Below are positions 35,701-42,215 of a stretch of DNA of 64,000 bases, in pieces. The stretch covers positions 159,501 to 223,500 of the forward strand of contig JAWRVZ010000135.1 of the NCBI GenBank assembly GCA_037043235.1. Direction: 5' to 3'. Under the pieces are notes generated by a model. It ran no database searches. It was not told the DNA's origin and saw only the letters and a list, made by a program, of their open reading frames with translations. Origin of the DNA: Rhodeus uyekii (Eukaryota; Chordata; Actinopteri; Cypriniformes; Acheilognathidae). Position numbers and translations under genes: made by a program. Every line of letters starts with the position of its first letter. Position 1 is the first letter of the stretch.

Positions 35701-37457
35701 GCTGGCCACAGGTGTAAGATCAATGGGCATTGAATGAAACAATGAAATCTCATACACCCCCAAAAACACTTAGCCTGGAACTTAAAACTAAAGCTTTTCC
35801 TGCAGTCTTTGTGCTCTTCCAATCTGACAAGCATACCTATTTGGGAGTTATTAGGAAAAGTCTACAGCAGATATCGTAACATTCTCTGCTGTATACATTG
35901 ACCTGCAAAGAGTTATAGCCCAGTGGCCGGTTGGTCCATTCTACTGCACAAAAGACCTGTGAGGCTCCTAAAGCCTTTACTGTATTACAGTTTAGCTAGA
36001 GTTTAATCATTGCAAGGTGCTACAGCAGAAACATAACATGAGCATAGAGGATCTTGGCTACATGGACAACAGCAAAGAATCATTATTTTGCAAACTCATC
36101 AGCGGAAAAATGATCATTTAGCAGCAAAGTGGATTCATGATTTTTTTATGATAGGCGCAATTTCGTGAGACTGGTTTATTTTAATGGCGACATGCACTGT
36201 TTATCATAAAAATGAAATAACAAAATAGATTACATTTTTTTTTGAAAAAATTAAACAATAAATTTGTGACAGAATATACGCTAGCAGTCAAAGGGTTGGG
36301 CATATTTTATAATAACAGTTATGTCATCACAACCATGCAATAACAAAGGACAGGGTGTGAATTATGTGGAAACCTAGTAAATGTTATACAAGTATTCTCC
36401 TAGGATGCTCTATGAATACTACTGAAGAGGTTTGCATGTAAAATTGAACACTTAAAATTCCGTAGTATTTTCACCTTCTAATCAAAAGATCCATCAAAAT
36501 TATTTATAGCTGGTAAAGAAAACAAACAAACTCAACCTTAATATGTCAGGACTTTGTATAAACACATTAAACAATGATGGAGAGAACAGGCATCATGCGA
36601 TTACTGTATCACAAATAGACTAAATTAACTAATGAAGCAATGACTATTAAAGCATTATGGAGAGAAAAAAGACACTTACCATTTGAGAGTGACTCTTAGG
36701 GCAGATGTTAATATCTTCTACCTTTTCATTAGCTGAAAAAGAGATATTTCTGGGTTAAACCTCTGCAGCACACTAGTACACAACAAAAAAACATACCATA
36801 ACTTCTAGCCTTTCCATCCACAGGCTACAGTATGGGGCAAGAAAGTTTGCCTCTGCAGTTTGTGAGACTTTGATTGAATGGGCATATGTATGTTCGCAGT
36901 GTGGGAGAAAATGCAGAGAAAATTAACGGCTGTTAATTCATCAGCTGTTGGTTGCGAGCATGTGACATAAGATCTGCCATTGTATGCTGGAGGTTCATAA
37001 TAAAGTTTCAGGACAGCCCAGAGGAGGGGAAAATGGGATGGGGGGAAAGAAAGAAAGAAGGAAAAATAAAAAAGACAGACTGACACACATGCACACAAAG
37101 CAAACCACTCTGGGCTCGCTAAAGTGAACACATGGGAGACACATGGTTTAATAGTGCAGAATAGCATCAATTCTCATGTTGCTGCTTTTCTATGGCTTCT
37201 AATCCAGTTCAACGTGAGCAGAGTAACTTACAGATTAAGCACTGTAAGTAGTTATGTTTTACACAAATAATTGTATCACTCAATTGAGCCGTGAAGATTT
37301 ATTAGCCTGCCCTTTGTGTCTGTGTGTGCATGCTCTCACCTATTATCTGGATGATTTCTGCCAGCAGAACTCCATCGGGTATGTCCTGAGTCAGGTCCTT
37401 AATAAGCCTTGGACAACCGGACTTGGCCAAATAATGGTTTGCCCAATCAGTGTAGAT
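2392..37457 (-). CDS. nav3: neuron navigator 3, partial gene (six internal exons)
   Basis: Neuron navigators are large cytoskeletal proteins that bind microtubules and act in axon guidance and cell migration; the family has an N-terminal CH domain, a long Ser-rich basic region, coiled coils and a C-terminal AAA+ ATPase. Only the CH domain and the start of the Ser-rich region are in this window. The six exons, read on the minus strand from high to low coordinates, join without a stop, and split codons at the junctions complete sensibly (G|CT, G|AG, AG|T, AG|G). Their sum is 646 nt, about 215 codons. NAV3 is preferred over NAV2 because the last exon carries SNLNRRSQSFNSIDK and a preceding exon carries HSGIAAPQKK, both typical of NAV3 as I remember it. 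NAV1 is excluded because it lacks the CH domain. The first coding exon and the downstream exons were not found here. Whether this is one of two fish paralogues cannot be told. Confidence 0.9.
2541..5700 (-). other. nav3 intron of 3.2 kb
   Basis: The intron is AT-rich. It holds a GATA/GATG microsatellite (2700-2762), a T-rich run (2813-2845) and short CA/GT repeats near 4787 and 5067. No gene or complete mobile element was recognised. Confidence 0.6.
2700..2762. repeat. degenerate GATA/GATG/CAGA microsatellite
   Basis: About 60 bp of four-base units of the GATG, GATA and GACA type in tandem, typical of teleost microsatellites. Confidence 0.8.
5701..5769 (-). CDS. nav3: nav3 exon: small linker exon
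   Basis: This 69-nt exon lies between acceptor CTTTACAG and donor GTAGAGTC. Its first base completes the Ser codon of the preceding exon; its last two bases start an Arg codon. It encodes LTARYTSPPGHSGIAAPQ followed by KKNT, which I recognise as the NAV3 linker between the CH domain and the Ser-rich region. This exon is what most clearly separates NAV3 from NAV2. A purine-rich GAGA stretch (5786-5845) lies just upstream of its acceptor, that is, pyrimidine-rich on the coding strand. Confidence 0.88.
5786..5845. repeat. polypurine GAGA-rich tract beside nav3 exon
   Basis: About 60 bp of almost pure purine on the plus strand. It lies 17 bp upstream of the acceptor of the exon at 5701-5769, so on the coding strand it forms a long pyrimidine tract. 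Confidence 0.75.
6355..6725 (+). repeat. interspersed cyprinid DNA repeat copy
   Basis: The block begins GTTCAAATGTTTGGGG and later contains TTCTGAAGGATCATGTGACA followed by an A/T-rich end. I recognise this order (FAAAGTTTGGGG-type start, GGATCATGTGACACT near the end) as a very common teleost repeat of DNA-transposon origin. Related copies are at about 20.25 kb and 46.95 kb. Boundaries are approximate. Confidence 0.55.
7208..7373 (+). repeat. left inverted terminal repeat of the first DIRS
   Basis: From 7229 to 7373 it is the exact reverse complement of 11983-12124. The outermost 20 bp form their own palindrome (GTTCCCTGTCAAGGGAAC). A TATAAA box lies inside it. Confidence 0.92.
7339..7344 (+). 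promoter_or_regulatory. TATA box inside the left DIRS terminal repeat
   Basis: TATAAA in the context GGAGTATAAAGGCACG, about 30 bp before the inner end of the repeat and about 90 bp before the first gag-like frame. This is a plausible core promoter for the element; activity is inferred. Confidence 0.5.
7420..8584 (+). pseudogene. DIRS gag-like ORF, broken
   Basis: Three or more open segments in different frames resemble the gag-like first protein of fish DIRS elements. The first (about 7420-7686) has HALCVTCL and a nearby Cys-x2-Cys (CAEC) before LPPRTLRSAW, a zinc-knuckle-like pattern. The second (7708-7995) contains SSAFEELLEVLGNGEAG, matching the conserved AYEELLEV-type motif. The third (8165-8371) has PLAVAELRRATAISL. 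The fourth (8396-8584) has GLFGDAIEMAVERFNEA and ILPRRS. The order is that of a normal DIRS gag, but stops and frame changes separate the pieces. Gag would package element RNA; this copy cannot make an intact one. Confidence 0.75.
9100..10300 (+). pseudogene. DIRS reverse transcriptase and RNase H, broken
   Basis: In this order and in changing frames I see: YFIVPRRDGGLRPTLDLRH (9180-9237), the fingers region of DIRS RT; TDLEDAYLHVSILPQYRKF and YQVLPFGLA (9310-9425), the motif holding the first catalytic Asp and motif B; then FYDWL (about 9651-9668) where the active-site box should be, with only one Asp left; then SRESAVRHRDVVLAH; and TDASRSGWGVAP (10138-10173), the start of the RNase H domain. 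The frame breaks after LPFGLA. The protein would convert element RNA to DNA; this copy is inactive by frame breaks and by the altered active site. Confidence 0.82.
10860..11780 (+). pseudogene. DIRS tyrosine recombinase, broken
   Basis: The N-terminal SAM-like part is seen as EKFAAGLSPSTLKVYMAAIT followed by AYHVPP and WDPLVVRFLRG (about 10960-11097). Weak similarity continues through a stop-interrupted middle. The C-terminal part reads RSMATSKSF, then DVAGWSSPHTLIRFYQLDLN (11640-11755), ending in LGTLALS and a stop. The Tyr in IRFYQLDL is the expected nucleophile, and the preceding His matches the H-x5-Y spacing of the family. The HxxR box region is split between frames. The enzyme would insert circular element DNA by recombination; this copy has stops in the middle and is not functional. 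Confidence 0.8.
11834..11937 (+). repeat. internal complementary region of the first DIRS
   Basis: The left half (11834-11881) is the exact reverse complement of the left end of the element (7208-7254). The right half (11882-11936) is the exact reverse complement of the outer right end (about 12119-12172). This is the region that DIRS models use as a template to join the two ends into a circle. Confidence 0.93.
11983..12172 (-). repeat. right inverted terminal repeat of the first DIRS
   Basis: Exact reverse complement of the left repeat over about 145 bp, plus about 45 bp of extra outer sequence that is missing on the left and ends in CCTGAGAC before GTT. It carries the mirror TATAAA box (12012-12017 on the minus strand). 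Confidence 0.92.
12012..12017 (-). promoter_or_regulatory. TATA box inside the right DIRS terminal repeat
   Basis: Mirror copy of the left TATAAA, reading out of the right repeat into the element on the minus strand, which is the nav3 sense direction. Promoter activity is inferred. Confidence 0.4.
12176..12801 (-). mobile_element. fragment of another DNA repeat next to the DIRS
   Basis: On the minus strand the block from 12801 begins TTAAAGCGGTCATGAACTGA and continues into ATCTCCCTTGATC and an AGGTCC segment, an order I recognise from abundant cyprinid DNA-transposon repeats. A 110-codon minus-strand frame (about 12177-12506) follows with no known domain. The DIRS probably inserted inside this element, but I could not identify its other half left of 7208. 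Confidence 0.4.
13394..13416 (+). other. potential G-quadruplex
   Basis: G runs of 7, 5, 5 and 2 separated by one or two bases. The three long runs leave room for four G-triplets. Confidence 0.5.
14989..15020. repeat. poly-C followed by CT repeat
   Basis: About 14 C followed by a CT dinucleotide run. Confidence 0.85.
16860..17035 (+). repeat. interspersed cyprinid repeat fragment
   Basis: Contains GTTTTATGGGGACTTTCCA, then ATACTGTACAAACTGTATAT and a CCCTAACCAGACCCCTAA segment, an order I know from a common cyprinid repeat. Only part of the repeat is present; it lies about 240 bp downstream, in nav3 sense, of the exon at 17279-17462. Confidence 0.5.
17279..17462 (-). CDS. nav3: nav3 exon: end of the CH domain and Gln-rich segment
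   Basis: This 184-nt exon starts after acceptor ATCTTCAG with two bases completing Glu, and ends with two bases of a split Ser codon before donor GTAGGACA. It encodes VCNGNLKSILGLFFILSRYK, the last helix of the CH domain, and then a Gln/His-rich stretch (four Gln, His, three Gln, Tyr) leading to SLVELQQHV and ending in DMQS. The Gln run is coded mainly by CAG and CAA, so it may vary in length. Unusual detail: the residues before NGNLK read Val-Cys where I expect Ile-Arg in NAV3. The two extra bases AG at the acceptor are needed to keep the frame. Confidence 0.93.
18630..19804. mobile_element. Tigger/pogo-like non-autonomous DNA transposon
   Basis: The left end reads CAGTGGAGTTCACTTATCTC; the reverse complement of the right end reads CAGTGGAATCTGGTTATGTC. 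Both are flanked by TA (18628-18629 and 19805-19806), the usual target of Tc1/mariner/pogo elements. The 1175-bp interior has no transposase frame. Short TCGA-containing motifs (ATCTCGA, ATGTCGA, ATCTCGT) recur near both ends, as in Tigger-type subterminal regions. It includes a (CA)n repeat at 19132-19168. It lies in the intron between the exons at 17279 and 22825. Confidence 0.75.
19132..19168. repeat. (CA)n microsatellite
   Basis: CA dinucleotides with a few interruptions, inside the Tigger-like element. Confidence 0.85.
20245..20425 (+). repeat. interspersed cyprinid DNA repeat copy, start only
   Basis: Begins CACTCAAAAGGTTGGAGTCA and contains TGTATTTATTTGATCAAAAT and AAAAACAGTAATATTGAGAA, the front part of the same repeat family seen at 6355 and 46925. 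Confidence 0.6.
20470..20575 (-). repeat. solo arm of an Angel-like foldback
   Basis: Contains GAAGAAAGAAAGTCATTACA followed by GACATGAGGGTGAATAAAT, matching one arm of the foldback family whose full copy is at 22440-22658. Confidence 0.5.
21660..21770. repeat. imperfect CA/CG-rich dinucleotide stretch
   Basis: About 110 bp of CA repeats with CACGCA and CATGCG interruptions. Confidence 0.8.
22440..22658. mobile_element. Angel-like TTAA foldback element
   Basis: TTAA stands at both ends (22440-22443 and 22655-22658). The arms are imperfect inverted repeats of roughly 100 bp: CACCCTCAAGTTGTTCTAAA on the left and its complement AGAACAACTTGAGGGT on the right. The central spacer is short. This is the shape of Angel-type MITEs of teleosts; the TTAA borders suggest mobilisation by a piggyBac-type enzyme, which is inferred. 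It ends 167 bp from the nav3 exon at 22825. Confidence 0.7.
22825..22897 (-). CDS. nav3: nav3 exon: third part of the CH domain
   Basis: This 73-nt exon runs from acceptor GTCTTTCAG to donor GTAAGAATC. It encodes IENVEACLNFLGARGVSV followed by QGLSAE and one base of the next Glu codon. The block is strongly NAV-like (conserved IENV, CLNFL and LSAEE in my recollection of the family). The exon lies about 170 bp from an Angel-like foldback on one side and about 1 kb from the end of a DIRS element on the other, yet its frame and splice sites are intact. Confidence 0.92.
23701..23775. repeat. (TA)n(CA)n microsatellite
   Basis: About 14 TA units followed by CATA and CA units. Confidence 0.9.
24130..24190 (-). 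repeat. internal complementary region of the second DIRS
   Basis: TCATGTAACCCGCGAC here is the near complement of the outer left end (CGGGTTAAGTATGTAACC region), and the adjoining GTTCCCTTTCGTGGGAAC block with CTTCGAAAACACTAGGGGAA matches the outer right end. This two-halved arrangement is the DIRS signature. Confidence 0.75.
24258..24305 (-). pseudogene. C-terminal tail of DIRS tyrosine recombinase
   Basis: On the minus strand this reads KFYQLNLTP, preceded by an interrupted His-Thr pair. It matches RFYQLDLNP at the end of the recombinase of the first DIRS (11725-11755). It is all that remains of the enzyme in this copy. Confidence 0.6.
24589..25130 (-). pseudogene. DIRS gag-like remnant
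   Basis: On the minus strand, AYEELVEVVNLAV (about 25077-25115) is the conserved gag motif; TETRVANLIKCNWMN follows, then LFTLVGRAYSAPILLQALQA and ELLGDLDEGE (24830-24950). The pieces lie in different frames. They match the corresponding gag of fish DIRS elements as I recall it. The protein is not intact. Confidence 0.65.
26214..26240. repeat. (TG)n microsatellite
   Basis: About 12 TG units. Confidence 0.85.
26386..27413. mobile_element. hAT-type MITE with 8-bp target duplication
   Basis: The left end is CAGGGGTGGGCAAGCC, the right end the complement of CAGGGGTGGGCAAAC; both are followed inward by GGCCCGCGGGCC-like sequence. The element is flanked by a perfect 8-bp direct repeat ATTTAGAG (26378-26385 and 27414-27421), the hallmark of hAT transposition. 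The 1028-bp interior has no transposase. It contains an internal inverted repeat of about 45 bp (around 26622-26675 and 27212-27275) and a poly-C run (27310-27322). Confidence 0.9.
27414..29300 (-). other. nav3 intron, no recognised content
   Basis: AT-rich sequence with a CATC microsatellite (27606-27622) and short frames without domains. I see no gene or mobile element. Confidence 0.5.
29570..30139 (+). pseudogene. Tc1-like transposase, N-terminal half
   Basis: Starts at ATG 29570 (MKQYLQPNQVTRAF). The helix-turn-helix region contains SIRAVTRRISVSPIIVSRAW, then GQGHRRATTQQQD. After a frame break, ISLDGCTDLHVLANG (about 30098-30140) is the start of the DDE catalytic core. Frameshifts and stops lie near 29800-30000. 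The enzyme would bind the terminal repeats and cut and paste the element. Confidence 0.75.
30223..30520 (-). pseudogene. Tc1-like transposase, C-terminal half, inverted
   Basis: On the minus strand it reads FGFLLVHDNAQLHVSRVCRE, then FLDDKDF and DLNPRTSE, then a frame change to VAPQTVKEL and DTICHFIRIM, and last HECIQACGSHT (30223-30290). HDNAxLH and DLNP are the conserved second and third catalytic blocks of Tc1-like DDE transposases. In DLNP the following segment is altered and the frame breaks. The strand is opposite to the N-terminal half. Confidence 0.75.
30670..32450 (-). other. nav3 intron, mostly unrecognised
   Basis: AT-rich. Near 31500-31590 one arm of an Angel-like foldback is visible; otherwise no gene or complete repeat was recognised. 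Confidence 0.5.
31499..31587 (-). repeat. solo arm of an Angel-like foldback
   Basis: Minus-strand start TTAAAGGGATCGTACACTCA followed by CACCCTCATGTCATTCCAA matches one arm of the family seen whole at 22440-22658. Confidence 0.5.
32495..32642 (+). mobile_element. tRNA-derived SINE
   Basis: The head has a tRNA A box (GTAGCTCAATCAGTAGAGCA) and B box (GGTTCAAGCCC) at tRNA-like spacing, so it would be transcribed by RNA polymerase III. The tail has CACTTTGGATAAAAGCATCT followed by GCCAAATGCATAAATG, the LINE-like 3' end shared by many fish SINEs. A 13-bp direct repeat TAAATAACTAAAT occurs at 32451-32463 and 32643-32655, a possible target duplication that would place the 5' end about 30 bp further out. 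Confidence 0.85.
32656..36679 (-). other. nav3 intron, no recognised content
   Basis: AT-rich sequence, with A/C-rich low-complexity text at 32810-33070. Near 35395-35416 is a possible end of an Angel-like arm. No gene was recognised. Confidence 0.5.
36680..36732 (-). CDS. nav3: nav3 exon: middle of the CH domain
   Basis: This 53-nt exon follows a TTTTTCAG acceptor and ends at a codon boundary before donor GTAAGTGTC. With the G of the previous exon it completes Ala, then encodes NEKVEDINICPKSHSQM, matching the loop and helix of the NAV CH domain. The intron separating it from the exon at 37340 is only about 600 bp, in contrast to the 13.8-kb intron downstream. I found no frame or splice defect. 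Confidence 0.92.
37340..37457 (-). CDS. nav3: nav3 exon: first half of the CH domain
   Basis: This 118-nt exon starts at a codon boundary after acceptor CCCTATAG and ends with one base of a split Ala codon before donor GTGAGAGC. It encodes about 39 residues beginning IYTDWANHYLAKSG and ending with VLLAEIIQII. These are the first helices of the single CH domain of NAV2/NAV3, with the typical Trp of the first helix and the DGVLLAEII stretch. It is the most upstream coding exon I can recognise. Family knowledge says that a further coding exon of about 80 residues should precede it, upstream of 37457 on this strand. Confidence 0.93.
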
Positions 37458-38093
37458 CTATAGGGAAAATGAGAATTTTTTTTTTGATAAGGTACAGAAG
37501 ATGGATGAAAAAAAGGAAAACTGCTTCTAGACAGACAGTATAGATTAAGGAAGACTTATTTCCAAGAGGATCTAAGCAGGTATAAATTGTTTGTGGTTTG
37601 ATTCATGAAAGATACTCTCACCACATACTATGAGAGTTAGAAAAAGAGAAAAAGACAGCAAAGTTGAGCTCAGATGAATCAAAACTATCAATAAGGCCTC
37701 AGCACAGATTATCTGGATTTGCTAGTGGATAGAATCCAACCCTAGCATGACACTGTGACACCGCTGATCCATTTAATCAGATGTGGATTACACGGCTAAC
37801 TGGTACCTACTTAAAACAAAAGAACTTTTCTAAAGAATAATTCTTCTCTAAATGCTGGTTTTGTCGCATCTTGAGCTCTTAAACCATCGTTAAAATATTT
37901 AAAAGTGCATTTATGTTTTTACGTAACAGTTTTAGAACAGTAGTAGAAGTGAAAAAAACCGTTAAAAAAAACATTAAAACAGCATACAGGAAACACTACA
38001 TAGAAAAACCTTATTTATTGCTTAATATACCAGGTCTGTTTGAACAAATGCACCCCCCTAGTGACTTAGTAATATGTCTAAAAGATTCCTTGG

Positions 38094-38130
38094 AAATGGT
38101 GTTCCTCAGGGGTCCGTTCTAGGGCCCCTT
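38094..38130 (+). mobile_element. fragment of a LINE reverse transcriptase
   Basis: Reads GNGVPQGSVLGPL, the highly conserved RT motif of non-LTR retrotransposons. Nothing else of the element could be followed on either side. Confidence 0.45.
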
Positions 38131-39749
38131 AAAATACTCATGTCACAAATCTTAGAGCACAGCTCTTATGTTGTGATCTTAGGATTAGATCTCATTGCAC
38201 AAGAGGCAAGCGGTTTTCCATTTCCCACCTAAGTAAAAGCACCCCAGTGGGAAGGTACACTCTTAGAGCTCACATCATCTCATTAATAGAGTTGCCTATA
38301 TGGGGCTTTTGCCTGTAACATTTCAAATCAGTGTGTGAAACACTTTTTCAGCTCAACCATTTTTACTTTCTATGTTTTTTCAATGTGCCATTTTATTTTG
38401 GTCCTAACAGAAAAATGGTCCAACATCCAACTGTTGATATAAACCTTTTGTTTTGGTTTCCTTTAGGCAGCTTGATCCTTAAATAGGGTGGTCAGACCTC
38501 CGCTCACCCCCATAATCTGCACCCTGCTTAACGTTTAAGCTATGAAAGGTATTTAAAACGGTACAATTAATTTACTCCCACAACCCAGTAAAATATCAAA
38601 GGAATTTTTATTTCATTCTACATTTCATTTTAGACCATATTATAATGTCTTGTAAAATAAAATGAAAAAACATCAGCCACACTCTCTCGCCACCTCAAAC
38701 ACAGTGACCAATTAAACATTTCTGCCTTTGCCAGACAAAAGGGAGCATTCCACTCAAAGATTCCAGAGTTCAAAGGTTTCATCTGTTGTGGTTTCAGCAT
38801 ATGAAGAGGAGTCGTTAATGAGAACAGGGTGATGAAGAACTCTTTAGTCACCCTCCCACTTAAACACAACACAATGCAAAAGAGAGCCAAGAAGGCCTTC
38901 GCTCACCACTCCGAACCACAGTCACCTCCGAGAGTTGAGTAAACAAACAGCTACACTACCGCACATGCCAACACCTCCAGTCACGGCAGAGTAAACAGCA
39001 AACAATTTACACATTTCCGCAGCATCCAGAAAGCCAGGTGAATTCTGCTTTGGTTTGGCTATGATATTGATGTTTTTGTTCATCCTAGTATTCCAGGATG
39101 TAGGAGGAAGTCAGATTCCTGTGGCTTATCTTGAGTTGGTGAGGTAAACTGACACAGTGGTTGAAAGGTCAGAAAAAGAAGTGCGAGGAGTGTGAAATAA
39201 AAGAGCGAGTCGCTGCAGCACAACCCCATTCCCCTTTTCCCTACCGAATGGATGGCACAGAGAATTAGGGGTGCCGCAGTGCCACAGTTGCTCATGCACT
39301 TGACAGGCAGAAACTGTACATCTGGACATTTGAAAGGAAGGAAAGAAAAATCACTCTGTCTTCCTCTTATTGCCTCCAGCGCCGAGATCAACAAAGAAAG
39401 CAGAGAGACATGGTAATAGAAAGCAAGATGAGCGAGAGAAAAAAACAACAACAGATAGAGAGGTAAAGCGGGACAGAGAGAGTGAGCAAAGAACAACAGA
39501 AAAAGCAAGAGACTAGAGGTCATTTCACATTTAAAATTGTTAGCCCAGTAGCATTCTAAACCATGGATTTATGCAATCCAGGGTTATTTTGTTCAAACTT
39601 TACTGAAAAGTTAGCAGACTACAATTTTTGCATACTGTATATTTGTCAACCCTAGGTTAATGTTCATTTTTGCATATCTATGTTAATAACATCATTTGAA
39701 CAAATACACACATTGAGCAAACAAACTTGTTAGCCATGAGCTGTAAACA

Positions 39750-40446
39750 CCATGTGTGGGTTGCACCAATGAGTATTAAATTAAGCAGAGTTTAGAGCAA
39801 ATCTAGGATTTGTTGATCTAGGCTTTATTTTAAAATCGAGTTGTTTCACCACTTAATTTTAAACACAAATCTTTAACCTGCGATTAAAACGTCCATTTAT
39901 GATTAATTTTCTCTGCCGTGATGAATTCACCATTGAGAGCAACAACGTAAATATTCCTTTTCATTGGTTTATTGGCCAACACAAAATCTCTTTCTGACAT
40001 AAGTAGCTCTTGCAGATAAAGGAAACAAACATATAAAATGTTAGCTGTCTATTAGCTGTCTGTTAGCTATAAAGTGCTAGAGACCATTACTGATCAAGCA
40101 GGCATTGAAAACATTGCACTCACATTCTTCCGGCTCACTGCACTTTATTTTTTAATTAAAATAAACACCTCTCTGAGACTCACCACTTCTATATTTATTC
40201 AATCATCCACATATTTTAATTGTAATTTAAACCTTCTCACTTGTAAATTTAAAATCAATCCCCAATTGAGATTTAAATATGAGTTTAAAGTTATGGAGCA
40301 ACAGGATTCAAGTTAATCTATTTTAAACATAAATTGATTGGTTTAAATGGAAACCTGCTTATTTAAAAACAAGGTTAAAAGTTTGGTGCGACAGAATTAT
40401 TAGATAAACCTTGATTTAATCATGTAGCAACCCACAACATGTGACT
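39750..40446. mobile_element. probable MITE with imperfect terminal inverted repeats
   Basis: The left end has CCATGTGTGGGTTGCACCAA followed by TATTAAATTAA; the complement of the right end has CACATGTTGTGGGTTGCTAC followed by ATTAAATCAA. About 30 of 38 positions agree by eye. The interior repeats TTTAAA/GATTTAAT-rich text. I did not find a clear target duplication, so family and borders are uncertain. Confidence 0.5.
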
Positions 40447-42075
40447 AATAACTCTGAAGCTGTAGGACAAAGACAATGCTGACTGAATGCGAAAGAGAGC
40501 AGCAAACGGACAAAATTCCCATTTAATGCTATTTCAAGTCAGTCTATACAGCAGCTTTTGAATGCTCGCCAAAGGAGAAAGATGCTTTTTTTTGGCCAGA
40601 GATCTCCATATCCTTACACTGGGTAGGTTTGTACCAGACATTCTTTTTTTAAATCGGAACATAAACTCTACACTAAAGGCTTAGTATCTACTAGCTAGTT
40701 TAACTAACTCTGTATTTTTTGGGGGAAATTATATTTATTTATAATGAGTGATTTTATTTGACATGCACGACATGGACTGATGTACATAGAGACGGGTTTA
40801 AATTTATTCACATAATGTTCTCTCTCATTGTCAGCATTATCATATATGATCTTCGGGAGTTCCCTTTGGGACTATTAAAGCTGGGCTTCATAACCTAGGG
40901 TTAAAATTATGCAAGCATCTGTTAAAATTATTCACGTGAAATGTTGCTGAAAAGCTGCTTAAATTCTAAGCCACCTGTTCTCAAACAGGTTTCCCAAACA
41001 CTCCTGCCAAGCTAGAGTAGATAGGCTTATTTTAATGTCAAAGAAATTGCACGTTTCAGCATTGGGGTTTAAAAGATAAGAAGAAAAAAGAACCGAACAT
41101 TCAAAATAAAAAGCTGATTGGCAGAGTAAGAGGAGATTCTCATTAAAATAAGGCTAAAGGAGTCTCCCCATGTCCAAATAATGAGGATACCAGTTGATAC
41201 AGATGAAATCTCCCTCATCTCAGTAATTTACTTTCTTAGAAACAGATGTAATCTAGTTAATCTGTAAACCACCATTAAGATTTTTATCAGCATAGGCAGC
41301 GTACAACATATTGAAGAGAAGCTGGCACATGATAACCAGCAGCGGAGTGTAAATGCTTTAATCAATGCTGCCATTAACACTCATGCACAAGGGAGGGTGA
41401 AATGGGCCGGTCTGCAGCTGTAAATAAGCGACTGTTATGGCAGAAGGAAACTGGTTGTAAAGCAGTCTTTCAGTATGATAGTTTCATGGAGGGAAGTACA
41501 TCGAGCCAAGGTTAAACAGTTTCCTGTCCCGTTATTTTAGGGGATGAACTTGCTGATGTTTCCCACTGTGAGACCAGCAGAAGCTCACATGAACGGCAAA
41601 AGTCAGTCCCGATGCTCTTCAGTCCCCAGATGTTTGCTGGATCCCATCTTAACAGAATTAATCTAGTGCCCTGCCACCCCTTGACTTCACTCTCAGCTAT
41701 TTATCATGCGTCACTGTTTCTCAGTTTCCCGCGACCTATTATTTTCAATTCATCCCAACAGCTCTGACACTGTGGTTTTGTCTCTATTAATGAGCAAGCG
41801 CTTGTTTGGCTGATGCATCACTCCGCTGTAAAACCCAACTATGCCACCCTCAGCATTCACACAGCATTAAACGGACACACACTCATACAGCCGTCATTCA
41901 TGAGTGCTGCCTCCTCCCCTCGCAAGTAGGTTGCCAGACACATACATGCGTCCAGACGCACACATCCATCAGACAAAAACACAAATCCCCAGGCTTTGTC
42001 CCTGACTCTAAGAAGCAGTCAGCAGTCCCTGTTGTTTCAGCCTACCAGAGTTAAGCTAAAGTGAAGTATGTGTAC

Positions 42076-42215
42076 CTCTTAAGAGTATCTGAGCCCAGGT
42101 TGTCCCCGTCCTCAGCGTCCCGCTGATAAACGGCAGCGTTCAGCTCTCTCTACAGTCTGCAGTGCCTAGAACTGCGCAGGTACTGGAAGCCTGCATTTAA
42201 AGTAATCAGCCAATA
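42076..42215 (-). promoter_or_regulatory. possible minus-strand promoter and non-coding first exon
   Basis: On the minus strand an inverted CCAAT box (42210-42214) is followed 10 bp later by TTTAAAT (42195-42201), a TATA-like box. About 30 bp downstream a start site would fall near 42165-42170. The following 90 bp are GC-richer than their surroundings and end in AAGAG before GTACACAT, a possible donor (42075). A stop codon in frame with the exon at 37457 means this exon would be untranslated. It would suit an alternative nav3 transcript. The donor is not a strong one. Confidence 0.3.

Larger units (their letters stand above)
37458..42075 (-). other. upstream nav3 intron or 5' flank
   Basis: No coding exon of nav3 or another gene was recognised. 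The stretch includes a small LINE RT-like fragment (about 38094-38130) and a probable MITE (39750-40446). A 147-codon minus-strand frame at 39080-39523 has no domain and looks like chance. Confidence 0.5.

Noticed and set aside
36805..37170. 121-codon minus-strand frame between two nav3 exons
   Set aside because: The two nav3 exons splice perfectly without it (G|CT), and the sequence resembles nothing in the NAV family.
39080..39523. 147-codon minus-strand open frame, Leu/Phe-rich, membrane-like
   Set aside because: Low-complexity hydrophobic composition from a GA/CT-rich region; no recognisable family, no flanking exons with matching phase.
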